From JBBQKP01 sp038326995 (lineage in GTDB: Bacteria > Planctomycetota > Phycisphaerae > Tepidisphaerales > Tepidisphaeraceae): a DNA stretch of 13,312 nucleotides. The notes beneath the pieces are model-generated. The model did no database searches. It worked only from the letters and a program-made list of their open reading frames with translations, and was not told where the DNA came from. Made by a program: the position numbers and the translations under genes. Where the stretch lies: contig JBBQKP010000084.1 of the NCBI GenBank assembly GCA_038326995.1, positions 1 through 13,312 on the forward strand, read 5' to 3'. Below are positions 7,716 through 13,312 of this stretch, piece after piece; the stretch's first letter is position 1, and each line of letters begins with the position of its first letter.

Positions 7716-8423
7716 ATGAGCGAGTCGTCGATGACCAATCCGCCAAACAATACAGGAACACAAACATCGATCGCAACGCCGGCACCGATCGCAACGCCAA
7801 TACCGATCGCATCGCAAGCGTCGATCGCAACGCCGACACCGATCGCATCGCAAGCGTCGATCGCAACGCAGACGTCCATGCCCGCCGGTGTCGGCAAGCT
7901 CGAGTCGATGCTGGTATGCGACGACGACCAGATTTTTCGAACGCGGCTCGTGCGGGCACTTCAATCGCGCGGGTACAACCCGCTTGTCGCGACCAATGCG
8001 GAGGAGGCCATCGTTCTTGCAAGGCGACACAAACCCGAGCGTGCGATTGTTGACATGCGAATGCCCGGAATGAGCGGGCTCGATCTGTTGGAACGGCTCA
8101 TTGAAATCGACGCCGAGATGCAGGTTGTGATCCTGACTGGTTACGGCTCGATCGCCAACGCCGTCGAAGCGACTCGCCGCGGCGCGCGAGACTACCTGAC
8201 GAAGCCCGTCGACACCGATCAGATCCTTGCGGCATTCGAGCGCGAGGCGGACGCACCGGCCGATCTTGCCGAAACCACGCCGAGTCTGGCACGCGTGGAA
8301 TGGGAGCACATTCAGCGAATTCTCAGCGATTGCGGCGGGAACATCTCGCAGGCGGCGCGGATGCTGGGAATTCATCGACGGAGTTTGCAGCGTAAGTTGC
8401 AGAAGCTTCCGCCCCTGGAGTGA
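7716..8423 (+). CDS. regA: RegA/PrrA-type response regulator
   Basis: DNA-binding partner of the upstream sensor kinase. From the ATG at 7716 it has 235 residues: a low-complexity N-terminal extension (about 1-60), a receiver domain (about 64-175) with acidic pocket D69-D71, phospho-acceptor D113 (IVDMRMPG), T141 and K163 (YLTKPVD), then a Fis-type helix-turn-helix close to the C-terminus (GGNISQAARMLGIHRRSLQRKL, in two parts at 207-218 and 219-228). The segments GARDYLTKP and EWEHIQRIL are typical of the RegA/PrrA/ActR family. The start is uncertain: ATGs at 7716, 7731, 7878 and 7908 are in frame and none has a clear ribosome-binding site. If 7878 or 7908 is real, the tandem repeat becomes leader DNA. 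The TTG at 7659 is unlikely. Family members control respiration, nitrogen and photosynthesis genes elsewhere; targets here are unknown. Confidence 0.9.
   Translation: MSESSMTNPPNNTGTQTSIATPAPIATPIPIASQASIATPTPIASQASIATQTSMPAGVGKLESMLVCDDDQIFRTRLVRALQSRGYNPLVATNAEEAIVLARRHKPERAIVDMRMPGMSGLDLLERLIEIDAEMQVVILTGYGSIANAVEATRRGARDYLTKPVDTDQILAAFEREADAPADLAETTPSLARVEWEHIQRILSDCGGNISQAARMLGIHRRSLQRKLQKLPPLE
7764..7877 (+). repeat. 18-base tandem repeat at the 5' end of the response regulator gene
   Basis: Six units with ATCGCA at 7770, 7788, 7806, 7824, 7842 and 7860. The two halves 7803-7838 and 7839-7874 are a higher-order 36-base repeat identical over their first 31 bases. In frame it encodes hexapeptides alternating IATPxP and IASQAS. 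CGATCG recurs in most units. The repeat keeps the frame open on both strands, so an open frame alone does not prove translation. Confidence 0.85.
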
Positions 8424-8447
8424 GTTAGAAACAGGCGGTTGAAGAGT

Positions 8448-8495
8448 GCGTAACAGGGTGCATGACGGGGCGCGTTACAGAGCGCGTTAGTCGGG
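8448..8495. repeat. Degenerate 12-base tandem repeat between regA and the phosphatase gene
   Basis: Four consecutive 12-base units starting at 8448, 8460, 8472 and 8484, with approximate consensus GCGTTACAGGGC. They fill half of the 94-base gap. No hairpin or terminator is obvious there. Confidence 0.6.
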
Positions 8496-8517
8496 TGAAT
8501 CGCATAAGATTGTCCGA

Positions 8518-9351
8518 ATGAAGATGAAGCAAGAGCTTGCGGTGGTGGAGCGGATCGCACGTGAGGCCGGGCAGATCGCACTGAGGCATTTCGGGCACGT
8601 CGCCAGGCTGACAAAAACGCACGCCGCCGCGACTGAAGAAGCGGTGACGATCGCGGATCGCTTGACGCAGAAATTCATCATCGACGCACTTCGTCTGGAG
8701 TTTCCCGGCGACGGCATTGTGGGCGAAGAGGACGAGTCGGGCGCGGGGATCACGTTTGATGTCAGCAACACCGACGGCCGAGTTTGGGTGATCGATCCGA
8801 TCGACGGCACGAACAATTTCATCGCCGGGTTCGGTGCGTGGTGCGTCTGCATCGGCCTGCTCGAAGCTGGCGTCCCCACGCTTGGCGTTGTGTACGATGT
8901 GACGCGCGATACAGCCTACTGCGGCGCGAAAGACGTCGGCGCGTTCGTCAACGACAGGCCCGTTTGTGCCAGCACTGAGCCGATGGGTCCGCAGAGTCTG
9001 GTCATGCTCACCAGCAATGTTCTTGACAGAAACAACAAGTCGCCGAGTTGGATCACCTCGCTTCTCGGGCAAACGCATTGGAAGATTCGCATCCTGGGCA
9101 GCGCGGCCCTGGAGGCGGTGCACGTCGCGGCGGGCACGGTTCAGGCGGCGGTGACTGTGAACGGAAAAATTTGGGACTGCGTCGCGCCCGGGGCCGTCGT
9201 TCTCGCATCGGGCGGAATCATGACTGACCTCACCGGCAAGCCGATTTTTCCGTTCGATCTTCGCAATTACGTCGGTGCGAAAGTGCCGTTCCTGGCGGGC
9301 GGAAATGTGAGCCACGGCGAAGTTCTGCGTGTCATCAACGCGCAAGGTTAG
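8518..9351 (+). CDS. Inositol monophosphatase family protein
   Basis: Mg-dependent, lithium-sensitive-type sugar phosphatase fold; family members hydrolyse inositol phosphate, histidinol phosphate, fructose bisphosphate or PAP. All metal-binding motifs are present in 277 residues: GEE at 69-71, WVIDPIDGTNNF at 90-101 with D93 and D96, and IWDCVAPGAVVLASGG at 218-233 with D220. Length is normal for the family. The substrate cannot be decided: IMPase (SuhB-like) and histidinol-phosphatase (HisN-like) are both possible, and no histidine gene is nearby. The ATG at 8518 has no clear ribosome-binding site. The next gene starts 24 bases after the stop, so the two may be co-transcribed. Confidence 0.9.
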   Translation: MKMKQELAVVERIAREAGQIALRHFGHVARLTKTHAAATEEAVTIADRLTQKFIIDALRLEFPGDGIVGEEDESGAGITFDVSNTDGRVWVIDPIDGTNNFIAGFGAWCVCIGLLEAGVPTLGVVYDVTRDTAYCGAKDVGAFVNDRPVCASTEPMGPQSLVMLTSNVLDRNNKSPSWITSLLGQTHWKIRILGSAALEAVHVAAGTVQAAVTVNGKIWDCVAPGAVVLASGGIMTDLTGKPIFPFDLRNYVGAKVPFLAGGNVSHGEVLRVINAQG

Positions 9352-9375
9352 CCGCGGTTTGGTAAGCTCCTGCTT

Positions 9376-9639
9376 ATGAGTTCAACATCACCCGGGCAAG
9401 TCGTGGATGTGACGGTAACGCTGGAAGACCAGTGGGCCAAGCGAACCGGCGAGGCCTCCATGATGTTCGATGAAGTCGGAATGACAGTGGAGACGTTCAA
9501 TAGCGAAACCGGCATCGTCGAGGGTTCAATCCCATCCGAGCATCTGCGTAAACTCGAACGACTGGATTGCGTAGCGTATGTCCGCACCGGCTCGTCCTAC
9601 CCGAAGAAAGACGTCCGAACCACCGGAGGCAAGCGATGA
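9376..9639 (+). CDS. Small protein with a predicted inhibitor-I9-like topology, coupled to an M48 peptidase
   Basis: An 87-residue protein, not assigned to a family with certainty. The pattern of segments suggests beta-alpha-beta-beta-alpha-beta: strand VVDVTVTLED, helix from QWAKRT to MMFDEVG, strands MTVETF and TGIVEGSIP, helix SEHLRKLERL, strand CVAYVRTG. This is the order found in ferredoxin-like folds such as the peptidase-inhibitor/propeptide I9 domain, and small proteins of this type are known in other bacteria. It has no signal peptide or membrane segment. Its stop overlaps the next start as ATGA, so the peptidase is translated with it. A role in controlling or chaperoning the peptidase is only a guess from this coupling. 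No ribosome-binding site precedes the ATG at 9376. Confidence 0.75.
   Translation: MSSTSPGQVVDVTVTLEDQWAKRTGEASMMFDEVGMTVETFNSETGIVEGSIPSEHLRKLERLDCVAYVRTGSSYPKKDVRTTGGKR
9625..9629 (+). promoter_or_regulatory. Shine-Dalgarno sequence GGAGG for the M48 peptidase
   Basis: GGAGG lies six bases before the ATG at 9636, inside the 3' end of the preceding small gene. It is one of the few strong ribosome-binding sites in this window and it fixes the peptidase start. Confidence 0.75.
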
Positions 9640-10649
9640 TTACAATTCAACTGTTCTTGCGATCTTTGCCTGCCTGTTTGCTTTTGCTCGGCGTGTTGAA
9701 CAACGTCGGATGTGCTTCAGACCAGCAAATTGTCGCGCAGGCCAACGACATGCACAAGCAGCTCGACCCGGCCATCATCACTGACCCTGTTTTGAACCGC
9801 TACGTTCAGGAGCTGGGCGACCGCGCTGTGAATGAAGCCCGGAGGATGGCGGCCGAGGGGCTAGGGCCCGAAGCACAATTCAGCGAAGACAGCACGTGGA
9901 TGTTTACCGACGTCAAGTTTCACCTGGTCAACAGCAAGACGCTCAACGCGTTCACCACCGGCGGGCAACACATATATCTGTACACCGAGTTATTTCGCCA
10001 GTCGAAAACAGAAGACGAATTCGCCGCCGTAGTGTCGCACGAGTTCGCACACATCTACGCCAGGCACGTGCACAACGGGATGAACAGGCAGTATATGGTG
10101 ATCGGAGCCGCCGCCGCCGCGGGCCTCGCGGGTTACGCGGTGGGCGGTGAAAATCGTGAGCAAATCGCCATGGGCGCAGCAGGGCTCGGCGCGGTGGCGG
10201 GGCAAATCTGGGGCGCGGGCTACAGTCGCAAGGATGAGAACGAAGCCGACAAATACGGCTTTGCGATGTACGTTCGGGCAGGGTGGGATCCGGACTTGTT
10301 CGCCGAGTTTTTCAAGCAGATGATCGCCAAGGGTTATGACAAAGGATCCGATGTTTCCAGTTCGCACCCGCAGCTTTCCGATCGTGTCGCCAACAGCCAA
10401 AGACGCGCGGCCGAGTGGAGACGCGACAATCCGAATTGGGAAAAATTCCGCAGATCAGATTCCGCCAGCCCTTCCCGATTCCGCGAGTTGCAGCAGCGTG
10501 CGCTCTCCGTCGGCAGATCAATGCCCAATGACGAATCGCTGAAGGCGGCGCAGTTGATGTTCGCGGCCTTCCCGAGCTGCGTCGCGCCCACAGAGCAGCA
10601 ATCTCAAATCGACGCGCGGCAGGAACTTCTGCAGGCGATCGAGGAATAG
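9636..10649 (+). CDS. M48-family zinc metallopeptidase, exported, possibly a lipoprotein
   Basis: Zinc endopeptidase of the M48 family (HtpX/Ste24/LoiP/BepA relatives), likely working on envelope proteins. It has 337 residues from the ATG at 9636, which is set by GGAGG and the ATGA overlap. The N-terminus is a signal sequence (LFLRSLPACLLLLGVL) followed by NVGC at 23-26. This could be a lipobox, but Asn at -3 is not typical, so lipidation is uncertain. The zinc site is HEFAH at 135-139, and the third ligand is E201 in SRKDENEAD, matching the family pattern SRxxExxAD. Residues 155-195 are rich in Gly and Ala and may contact the membrane. SSHPQLSDR (242-250) is the conserved C-terminal catalytic-cleft segment. 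The last 70 residues are polar and not assigned. The stop is seven bases from the convergent hydrolase stop, without a visible terminator. Confidence 0.88.
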   Translation: MITIQLFLRSLPACLLLLGVLNNVGCASDQQIVAQANDMHKQLDPAIITDPVLNRYVQELGDRAVNEARRMAAEGLGPEAQFSEDSTWMFTDVKFHLVNSKTLNAFTTGGQHIYLYTELFRQSKTEDEFAAVVSHEFAHIYARHVHNGMNRQYMVIGAAAAAGLAGYAVGGENREQIAMGAAGLGAVAGQIWGAGYSRKDENEADKYGFAMYVRAGWDPDLFAEFFKQMIAKGYDKGSDVSSSHPQLSDRVANSQRRAAEWRRDNPNWEKFRRSDSASPSRFRELQQRALSVGRSMPNDESLKAAQLMFAAFPSCVAPTEQQSQIDARQELLQAIEE

Positions 10650-10656
10650 TTGACAC

Positions 10657-11670
10657 TCATTTCGTGAACCAGACTTCGCCCGGTTTTATGCCAACCAGCT
10701 CGGGCTGGCTTGACTCGTTCGCGCGAATGAGTCGATCGAGCGGTTCGTCCAACGGCTCGCGTGAGAGAACGAACGTCGAGTGATGGATCGGCATCATGTG
10801 CCGCGCGCCGCACGCCCGCGCCATGGCAAGCGCCTGCTCTGGGTCGGCATGCCCTTCGATCCACGGGTCGTACGCACCGATGCCGATGATCGCAAGATCA
10901 ACGCCCCCCTCTGCTGCAAGAATGTCCCATCCGTTGTGCATCGCAGAATCCGACCCGAAGAGAATGCGTAGACCATTCTGATTGTTGTTCGCGCGCGTCG
11001 ATTGATCAGTAAAAAGAAACGCTCCCCACGAGCGATTTGTGTCGGCAAAAGTTCTCGCGCCCCAATGCCGTGTGGGAATCGTCCTAATCTCCAGTCGATC
11101 GAGCCCAAGAACAGTTTCACCTCGTCGAGGATCGACAAACACTTCTTCATATCGCGCAAAACCCAGGTCGGCCAGGAGGTCTGACGAGCCGTCGATTGCG
11201 ACCAGCCGGGCGTTGGAAAATCGCCGCGCCAGACGATGCAGACTCGGCCGATCCAAATGATCGAGATGTGCGTGCGAGATGGCGATGACGTCGATCTCGG
11301 GAAGCTGATCGATTTGCAACGCCGGCCCCATCACGCGTCGCGGGCCCATCGTAAAAAGCCCAAAGCCCAGGCCGATGCGATGCGAAAACACGGGATCGGT
11401 CAGGATTGTTTTCCCGGCGATTCTCAGCAGGCACGTCGCGTGTCCGAGCCAGCACGCGGCGAGGGGCGAATCATCCCATCCCGATAGCAGCGGCCGCGAC
11501 GGCGTCGGCAATTTCCACAGCCGATCAATCACCCTGAACTGCCCGCGACCGCTTGTGAAATGTGACGCGAGCGACAGCACCCAGCCGCGTCGCTTGGACC
11601 AATCGGCAAAGCGTCGCCAGGCAACTTCGGTCCGCATTGGCATGCCGGAATTCGTCGACGGATGATTCAA
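10657..11670 (-). CDS. Metallo-beta-lactamase-fold hydrolase, NAPE-PLD/UlaG-like
   Basis: Predicted metal-dependent hydrolase of the MBL superfamily, in the branch with N-acylphosphatidylethanolamine phospholipase D and UlaG-type proteins. Substrate unknown. Motifs, numbered from the TTG: WLGHATCLL (74-82), ILTDPVFSHR (89-98), metal site HAHLDH (133-138), PTRHWGAR with H202, GSDSAMH with D241, IGAYDPW (264-270) and MPIHHSTF with the last His ligand (H296 or H297). Length is 337 residues, usual for the family. The start is either TTG at 11670, which has GGAG eight bases upstream and overlaps the preceding stop as TTGA, or ATG at 11643 or 11637, which have no ribosome-binding site. I favour TTG. 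No signal peptide is seen. It is probably co-translated with the upstream phosphatase-fold gene. Confidence 0.87.
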   Translation of the reverse strand: MNHPSTNSGMPMRTEVAWRRFADWSKRRGWVLSLASHFTSGRGQFRVIDRLWKLPTPSRPLLSGWDDSPLAACWLGHATCLLRIAGKTILTDPVFSHRIGLGFGLFTMGPRRVMGPALQIDQLPEIDVIAISHAHLDHLDRPSLHRLARRFSNARLVAIDGSSDLLADLGFARYEEVFVDPRRGETVLGLDRLEIRTIPTRHWGARTFADTNRSWGAFLFTDQSTRANNNQNGLRILFGSDSAMHNGWDILAAEGGVDLAIIGIGAYDPWIEGHADPEQALAMARACGARHMMPIHHSTFVLSREPLDEPLDRLIRANESSQPELVGIKPGEVWFTK

Positions 11671-12374
11671 TTTTCTAGCTCCACGACCAGCGGAAAGTGA
11701 TCGCTCGCAAACTGTGCGAGTCGATCCATCTCGACGCGCGACGACAAAATGTTCTTGCTTCGCGAATAAACACGCTCGGCGGCGATCGTCGGGCCGGCCA
11801 TCGGTCCGGTCGTCTGACGGTTCGTCGGAAAAGTAGCCAAAGCAGGACTCAACTTCAGCCCGTTCGAACTGTTTGATGTGTGCATCGCAAGGGCGGCGAC
11901 GTCGAAAGTTGCGGCGTCAAAAGTTCCGGTCAGGACATCAAACCTCGGAAGATCTATCGGCAACGCGCTTTTCGCGTGGGTCACGATAACTCGCAGGTCA
12001 ATTCCGCCGCCCGACACATGCGCGAACAGAACGGGTTCGTTTCGTCCGCGCAGAACAGAGAGGTCGATCGAAGTCACGATCGGAATACGCGAGAGCAGCG
12101 CTACAGCATTCGACGGATCATGAGCCGACGCGGCCGACACATACTCCATATTCAGCCGACAGGCGATGCGTCGAAGCGGCGCGTCGTCGCCTCGGCTAGT
12201 CATTGCTTCGACGATTGCGATGACGTCCGCATTCTGAGCGAGAAGCACTTCGGCAAGCGGGTCGGCCCTGCCCTCGCCACCGACATGGATGTTATAGACG
12301 ACAAAATTCATCAATCGCGCTGTCATAATCGGTACGGTTTCTCTGAAAGCATGGTTATAGGATGACAGAATCAT
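11667..12374 (-). CDS. Endonuclease/exonuclease/phosphatase-fold protein with an altered active site
   Basis: Resembles the EEP superfamily (DNase I, exonuclease III, sphingomyelinase and inositol-phosphatase relatives). Numbered from 12374, it keeps the opening strand NFVVYNIH with N28, the metal-binding glutamate E56 in VIAIVEAM, LLSRIPI (93-99), VTHAKS with H133, and the C-terminal SDHFPLVVEL (224-233). The GDFNA motif expected after the next strand is replaced by GTFDA (150-154), and the usual IDYIF segment appears as ERVYSRS. Two residues normally needed for catalysis are thus changed. It may be inactive, use another chemistry, or bind a ligand. In-frame ATGs at 12326 and 12311 are equally plausible starts, since the fold begins right after 12311; none has a clear ribosome-binding site. 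The stop overlaps the downstream MBL-fold gene. Confidence 0.75.
   Translation of the reverse strand: MILSSYNHAFRETVPIMTARLMNFVVYNIHVGGEGRADPLAEVLLAQNADVIAIVEAMTSRGDDAPLRRIACRLNMEYVSAASAHDPSNAVALLSRIPIVTSIDLSVLRGRNEPVLFAHVSGGGIDLRVIVTHAKSALPIDLPRFDVLTGTFDAATFDVAALAMHTSNSSNGLKLSPALATFPTNRQTTGPMAGPTIAAERVYSRSKNILSSRVEMDRLAQFASDHFPLVVELEN
11679..11682 (-). promoter_or_regulatory. Ribosome-binding site GGAG supporting a TTG start
   Basis: On the minus strand GGAG sits eight bases before the TTG at 11670, within the last codons of the upstream gene. It supports TTG rather than the downstream ATGs as the start of the MBL-fold hydrolase. Confidence 0.5.
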
Positions 12375-12424
12375 CTGCGAAAGGCTGCGCGGGCTTGAAC
12401 TGAAATGTACAATCTACTCACATC

Positions 12425-12937
12425 ATGTCACACCCCGCAACAGCGACCATCGACCTTCAAATGAGTGACCTCCACCTGAACCAGCCCGAGACCGTGCCCA
12501 GCGATAAGTTCGGGCTTCTGCTCGGGCGGCTCATTCCTCTGAGCGAACACGACGTCGAGGAAATTCTTCAGGAGCAGCGATCCTCGAATCGTCGTTTCGG
12601 AGACGTCGCTCTTTCTCTTGGCCTGTGTCAGCCCGAGCACATCTGGCGAGTGTGGATGAGCCAGCTCGATTCCCACACGCCGCGAGTGCGACTTGAAAAA
12701 GTTGGCGTCGATGCGACCGCGGCAAAATATCTGACGGGCGAGCAGGCACGCGATCTTCGTGCGATTCCGGTGCGATGCGTCGACGAGCAGCTTCTCGTTG
12801 CCGTCTCACACACGCCCGACGCCGCTGGTCTGGAACGACTTGAGAAAGCGACGGGCCGAAAGGTGAAGCTGGTCATCGCCGCCGAGTCAGAGCTTTCGCA
12901 GTGGATAGAGCGGTACTATCCGAAGAAATCTTCGTAG
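12425..12937 (+). CDS. Stand-alone MshEN (GspE/PilB N-terminal) domain protein
   Basis: A 170-residue protein corresponding to the N-terminal domain of type II secretion/type IV pilus ATPases, without any ATPase domain. In MshE this domain binds cyclic di-GMP through two 24-residue motifs separated by five residues. The same spacing is seen here: 28-51 (KFGLLL to ILQEQ), spacer RSSNR, 57-80 (RFGDVAL to WMSQ). The second motif keeps Arg1, Gly3, Gly10 and Gln24; the first keeps Lys1, Gly3 and Gln24 but has Ile at Gly10, so binding is uncertain. The rest follows the GspE layout: RAIPVRCVDEQLLVAVSHTPD and a final ESELSQWIERYYP helix. Residues 1-25 look disordered. There is no signal peptide or membrane segment. 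It stands alone, diverging from the phosphatase-fold gene with 50 to 100 bases between. Role unknown; possibly an adaptor in a pilus, secretion or c-di-GMP pathway. Confidence 0.8.
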   Translation: MSHPATATIDLQMSDLHLNQPETVPSDKFGLLLGRLIPLSEHDVEEILQEQRSSNRRFGDVALSLGLCQPEHIWRVWMSQLDSHTPRVRLEKVGVDATAAKYLTGEQARDLRAIPVRCVDEQLLVAVSHTPDAAGLERLEKATGRKVKLVIAAESELSQWIERYYPKKSS

Positions 12938-12951
12938 ACATTTCGTAACAC

Positions 12952-12990
12952 TTCGGCCGTTTGCAGCAAATCACATTTGTTCGGCCGTTT
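12952..12990. repeat. Short direct repeat after the MshEN gene
   Basis: TTCGGCCGTTT occurs at 12952-12962 and again at 12980-12990, a 28-base period, directly before the hairpin pair. Origin and role are unclear. Confidence 0.5.
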
Positions 12991-12992
12991 TC

Positions 12993-13089
12993 GGTGCCAC
13001 GACTTGTACGCAAGTCGTGAAACGCGCGAGCAGTCGAATCGGTGGCGTGTTTTTGCGCGTTCCACGACTTGCGTACAAGTCGTGGCACC
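12993..13089. repeat. Second paired-hairpin REP-like element
   Basis: Two hairpins in inverted orientation. The left one (12998-13019) has stem CACGACTTG and loop TACG; the right one (13063-13084) has the same stem and loop CGTA. Segments 12993-13019 and 13063-13089 are perfect 27-base inverted copies, and after one mismatch a further seven bases match (13021-13027 with 13055-13061). Each unit has the head GGTGC directly before the stem, pointing outwards. The pair lies in the 235-base gap between the MshEN gene and the end of the M3 peptidase gene, two genes that converge, so it may also terminate both transcripts. Its layout matches the element at 5200-5279 although the stems differ. Confidence 0.85.
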
Positions 13090-13172
13090 AGATATTGCAT
13101 AATTCTTTCATTCGGTTGAAGTGTTACGACTTCTCCTTCCACCAGCACGTGCGAAGACGAACGTGAAGATCA

Positions 13173-13312
13173 TCAATTCGGCATGTTCTCGAGTTCCTGC
13201 TCGATCGCCTTCATCAGCGGCGCGATCGTCTTCTCGCTGAAATCAAACACCAGGCCCGCCGTTTTGAACAGCTCGGGCAACGGTCGCGTTCCGCCGAGCG
13301 TGAGGGCTTTGC
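13173..13312 (-). CDS. M3-family oligoendopeptidase, C-terminal fragment
   Basis: Only the last 46 codons are in the window; the gene continues beyond the right edge. The fragment reads KALTLGGTRPLPELFKTAGLV in part (first residues), then FDFSEKTIAPLMKAIEQELE. This is the typical end of M3-family zinc oligoendopeptidases (PepF-like), where a GGTRPLPELF segment is followed by a short helix. The HExxH site and catalytic domain lie outside the window. It converges with the MshEN gene, with the hairpin pair between them. Confidence 0.75.
   Translation of the reverse strand, partial: KALTLGGTRPLPELFKTAGLVFDFSEKTIAPLMKAIEQELENMPN

Noticed and set aside
7764..7877. CRISPR-like array
   Set aside because: The period is 18 bases with no distinct spacers; it is a simple tandem repeat in a coding frame and no cas gene is present.
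8425..9345. A 306-codon open frame antisense to the inositol monophosphatase gene
   Set aside because: It mirrors the real gene, which has every family motif; its translation shows no recognisable domain. High GC content makes long antisense frames common.
12408..12413. TACAAT as a -10 box for the MshEN gene
   Set aside because: No -35 box at suitable spacing; the nearby TTGAAC is only eight bases upstream and the match could be chance.
13090..13172. A small gene between the hairpin pair and the M3 peptidase stop
   Set aside because: The minus-strand frame that covers it (12873-13148) runs through the hairpins and shows no conserved features.

Overview
The window looks like chromosomal housekeeping DNA of a GC-rich bacterium, most likely a planctomycete (Planctomycetota, perhaps Phycisphaerae). 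This is an inference. It rests on the MurD N-terminus of the form GLGxFGGGVGVTRWL, the general lack of Shine-Dalgarno sequences, short mixed-strand operons, and palindromic repeats between genes. No rRNA, tRNA, CRISPR array, transposase or phage gene is visible.

Layout. Plus strand at the left edge: the 3' part of a tyrosyl-tRNA synthetase gene (tyrS), then glutamine-dependent NAD synthetase (nadE). Minus strand, 2935-6257: pyrF (type 2 OMP decarboxylase), a 210-base gap carrying a paired-hairpin repeat, then murD, whose stop overlaps the start of a SAM-dependent methyltransferase gene (ATGA). The methyltransferase gene and nadE converge and overlap by 19 bases. Plus strand, 6311-8423: a RegB/PrrB-type redox sensor kinase and a RegA/PrrA-type response regulator, diverging from pyrF. 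Then, on the plus strand, an inositol-monophosphatase-family gene, a small protein with a predicted inhibitor-I9-like topology, and an M48 metallopeptidase coupled to it by ATGA with a strong ribosome-binding site. Minus strand, 10657-12374: an endonuclease/exonuclease/phosphatase-fold protein overlapping a metallo-beta-lactamase-fold hydrolase. Plus strand: a stand-alone MshEN (GspE/PilB N-terminal) domain protein. A second paired-hairpin repeat follows, then the C-terminal end of an M3-family oligoendopeptidase on the minus strand at the right edge.

How it fits together. Most genes are independent housekeeping units: translation, NAD, pyrimidine and cell-wall precursors. The one clear regulatory circuit is the RegB/RegA pair; its kinase keeps both the membrane quinone-binding motif and the redox cysteine known from the alphaproteobacterial proteins.

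The most unusual signals are not genes. Two intergenic hairpin pairs share one architecture, a GGTGS head followed by a stem that opens with CAC, but have different stem sequences, and one pair shows a compensatory base-pair change. Several short tandem duplications (12, 15, 18 and 21 bases) are scattered through coding and non-coding DNA. The lone MshEN protein and the phosphatase-fold protein lacking its usual GDFN motif are the most interesting proteins. I found no convincing new multi-gene system.
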